Assembly (NCBI GenBank): GCA_041392835.1
Contig: JAWKLF010000003.1
Span: forward strand, 186,001-250,000
Length of the DNA: 64,000 bases
Reading direction: 5' to 3'
Origin: OLB11 sp041392835
Lineage (GTDB): Bacteria; Bacteroidota; Bacteroidia; Chitinophagales; Chitinophagaceae
The first letter of the stretch is position 1. Every line of letters begins with the position of its first letter. The notes beneath the pieces were generated by a model that was not told the DNA's origin, made no database searches, and was given only the letters and a program-made list of their open reading frames with translations. This document shows, piece after piece, positions 62,901 through 64,000 of this stretch. The position numbers were made by a program, and so were the translations under genes.

Positions 62901-64000
62901 CCGTAATTGGAAATTCATCATTTTCAATTTCAAAAATGTGCAAGTTTTTTATCCATTGCCATAATCTAAATTCTTGAAATAAGGGATGTGATTTAGCGAT
63001 GCATTTTAAAGGTTCGTGTTGCTCAACACCATTTTTTATATACTTTCTACTTTCAAATTTACAATCGCTTATCAACGATTTTTTACTTTTTAATGGTCGT
63101 TGATAAAAAATAATATCGTTTAAAAATAGATGTACAAAATTTCGGTTTGAAATATTTTTCCGGTGAGATTCATTGTATGTGTACAATTCCTCGATACAAT
63201 CTCTATAGAGTTTTTCATCTTGCAATTCTGCATGAAAAGTTTGTTGAGTTTTTAATATTTTTTCTAATTCTTTTTTATAAAACTTTCGTTCTATTACACG
63301 AACCAATTTGCCATTTATTTTTTGAGTAGGATTCTGTAATAATGTGTCATAAATATATTGACCAACTGTTTTGCCTGATTTGTCTATTGTTTGTTCTGTT
63401 TTAGTTTTTACCAGTGTCCAATCAGTTTCAGCCGGAGCCCTAAAACTTCTTTTTATTTTCCCATCTTTATCAAATTTTTCTGAACCATCATCATTCAAGT
63501 CAGTACTTACAACAAATTCTTTTGTCTTGTTTTTCCAATCAAACAATGGTAATTTACTAGCACGTCTATAAATCCATCCATTTTCTAAAGTGATGTTATA
63601 CCAAATATCCGTTTTCCCTTTTTGCTGTCCATCTGCAGTTACGTCAACCACTTTCAATGAATGAAACTCAACTTTTTTGTTTGGTAGTTCTTCTTCTCCC
63701 TCACCTCTCAACTGAAAATAGCCTCGCTTTTGATTATAATTCAATAGCAACCATGCCAATTCTTCTTTTTCAATTTTTTGGATTAGTGCTTTTTTACGTA
63801 AATAATAAATAGTCCAATCATAAGGAATAAGAGTTTCTTTTCCATTAGCTTTGGTGTAGAACAATTGAGGTTGGCTTTTTTTAAATTCAGCTACCATTTC
63901 CTCAAATGATGTTTTAAAGATGAATAGGTTGTTCTCATCATAAACCAATTTAGGTTCAGTATTGGTTTTATACTGTCCTAATTTTTTTTCAAAATCAATT
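59929..64000 (-). CDS. cas9: type II-C Cas9 endonuclease (5' end outside window)
   Basis: 1357 codons are visible and the frame continues past the right edge, so the full protein is probably over 1400 residues, the large Bacteroidota form. The missing part is the N-terminus with RuvC-I and the bridge helix. RuvC-II is EIHIELGREMK (near 62051-62085), the HNH domain is DYEIEHIIPQSRYFDDSYSNKV (near 61650-61720), and RuvC-III is KKRIDHRHHALDALVIAC (near 61075-61140). All visible catalytic residues are intact. It cuts DNA matched by the array's crRNAs. Csn2 and Cas4 are absent, which defines the II-C subtype. Confidence 0.96.
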   Translation of the reverse strand, partial: IDFEKKLGQYKTNTEPKLVYDENNLFIFKTSFEEMVAEFKKSQPQLFYTKANGKETLIPYDWTIYYLRKKALIQKIEKEELAWLLLNYNQKRGYFQLRGEGEEELPNKKVEFHSLKVVDVTADGQQKGKTDIWYNITLENGWIYRRASKLPLFDWKNKTKEFVVSTDLNDDGSEKFDKDGKIKRSFRAPAETDWTLVKTKTEQTIDKSGKTVGQYIYDTLLQNPTQKINGKLVRVIERKFYKKELEKILKTQQTFHAELQDEKLYRDCIEELYTYNESHRKNISNRNFVHLFLNDIIFYQRPLKSKKSLISDCKFESRKYIKNGVEQHEPLKCIAKSHPLFQEFRLWQWIKNLHIFEIENDEFPITEQFLKSEEDYVQLFDFLNDKKEIEQDILIKFLLTPLKLKQKELKQEIEKYRWNYVQDKSYPCNTTRYLMLTKLDKCKNISANFLTKENEEQLWHILYSVNNNEEIDHALKKFANKHGLENNFVEQFNKFPPLKNEYGSYSYKAIKKLLPLMRMGKYWKEENIHIKTKNRIDKIITGEYDETIKSRVREKALHFSNLNQFKGLPLWLVSYIVYDQHAEESNLEIWKTPQDIEDYLKSFKQHSLRNPIVEQVITETLRVVKDIWNHYGNSKENFFDEIHIELGREMKNDKKERERLTKVVTENENTNLRIKALLAEMMNYKEVENVRPYSPMQQEILKIYEEGVLNSGIEIDDDILKISKSAQPSKADLLRYKLWLEQKYRSPYTGDIIPLNKLFTPDYEIEHIIPQSRYFDDSYSNKVICESEVNKDKDNLLAFEYISNNEGKKIELSGGKFVTLFTTEQFQEFIKTNYVKNHNKSKKLLLLDIPEKMIERQMNDTRYISKEVKNILSKVVRQQNDKDQGITANNLLSTNGQITATLKQDWGLNDIWNELIAPRFERLNAMTNSKNFGDINPKTNKFLPTVPIELSKGFRKKRIDHRHHALDALVIACATRDHVNLLNNQSAKSDTKRYDLQHKLRHTEKWTDKNGNIKDKFTEFKKPWESFTKDAKEKLETIVISFKQNLRVINKTVNKYQRWENVNGTMEKVIATQTKGDSWAIRKPLHKDTVSGKVVLQHVKLAKDRILTATRKNIDTSFNLKTIASITDTGIQKILKNYLEIKGGNPEIVFTQEGIEEMNKNISQYNDGKKHQPIVKVRIYEQGTKFSIGSIGNKNKKYVEGAKGTNLFFAIYKDEKGKRNYTTIPFNEVVEIQKQSAERKEKPQSVPLKNEKGDDLIFHLSPNDLVYVPTKDEIEDATLIDFRNLNKEQVNRIYKCVSFSGNQCFYVKNDVATSIVNKVEYSALNKLENSIEGIQIKSCCWKIEMDRLGHITKVIK

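Overview
The window is low-GC DNA from the phylum Bacteroidota. The evidence is the exosortase K / MSEP-CTERM pair, DUF4397 and LytTR proteins, alpha-beta fused 2-oxoacid dehydrogenase E1 proteins, and a TAnnTTTG promoter octamer in front of many genes instead of a sigma-70 -10 box. A Chitinophagales- or Sphingobacteriales-like member is my guess, but the sequence alone does not settle the order.

Left part (1-16 kb): an exosortase K gene with its adjacent MSEP-CTERM substrate (cut by the window edge); a DUF2200 and an SRPBCC protein; small secreted proteins; two decayed genes (a TonB C-terminal protein and a propeller fragment); a membrane iron-sulfur / CCG-domain pair that probably feeds electrons to the quinone pool; a tRNA-Leu; and a run with an M28 peptidase, a polysaccharide deacetylase, LutB and a flippase.

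Middle part (16-31 kb): recG, a fused E1 dehydrogenase, a secreted-protein gene split by one TAA codon, an FHS-family sugar transporter, an ABC-F ATPase, thyA, a LytTR response regulator, xerD and a fused SpmA-SpmB protein.

The 30-43 kb stretch is almost entirely on the minus strand. It holds a type III polyketide synthase / methyltransferase / FAD oxidoreductase / UbiA prenyltransferase cluster, then an ECF sigma and zinc anti-sigma pair, then a cell-envelope methionine sulfoxide repair set (thioredoxin lipoprotein, DoxX-MsrB fusion, MsrA lipoprotein), then small envelope and housekeeping genes. A second fused E1 dehydrogenase lies upstream of the polyketide cluster.

The 43-54 kb stretch is mostly housekeeping: tcdA, pth, miaB, a B12-binding mutase-type subunit, enoyl-CoA hydratase and aconitase, plus a membrane-anchored transglutaminase-like protein.

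The right end (54.4-64 kb) is a type II-C CRISPR-Cas locus: 41 full repeats of 47 bp, then cas2, cas1 and a very large cas9 that runs off the window. The array and the cas genes converge on a hairpin terminator, which also looks like a degenerate terminal repeat. Every repeat contains an exact TATCTTTG octamer, the same -7 promoter box seen before ordinary genes in this window, so each repeat may start its own crRNA. A REP-associated tyrosine transposase with two copies of a 37-bp palindrome sits between cas9 and cas1. One block of spacers is duplicated, and the mutated repeats are confined to one of its copies. No tracrRNA is visible inside the window.
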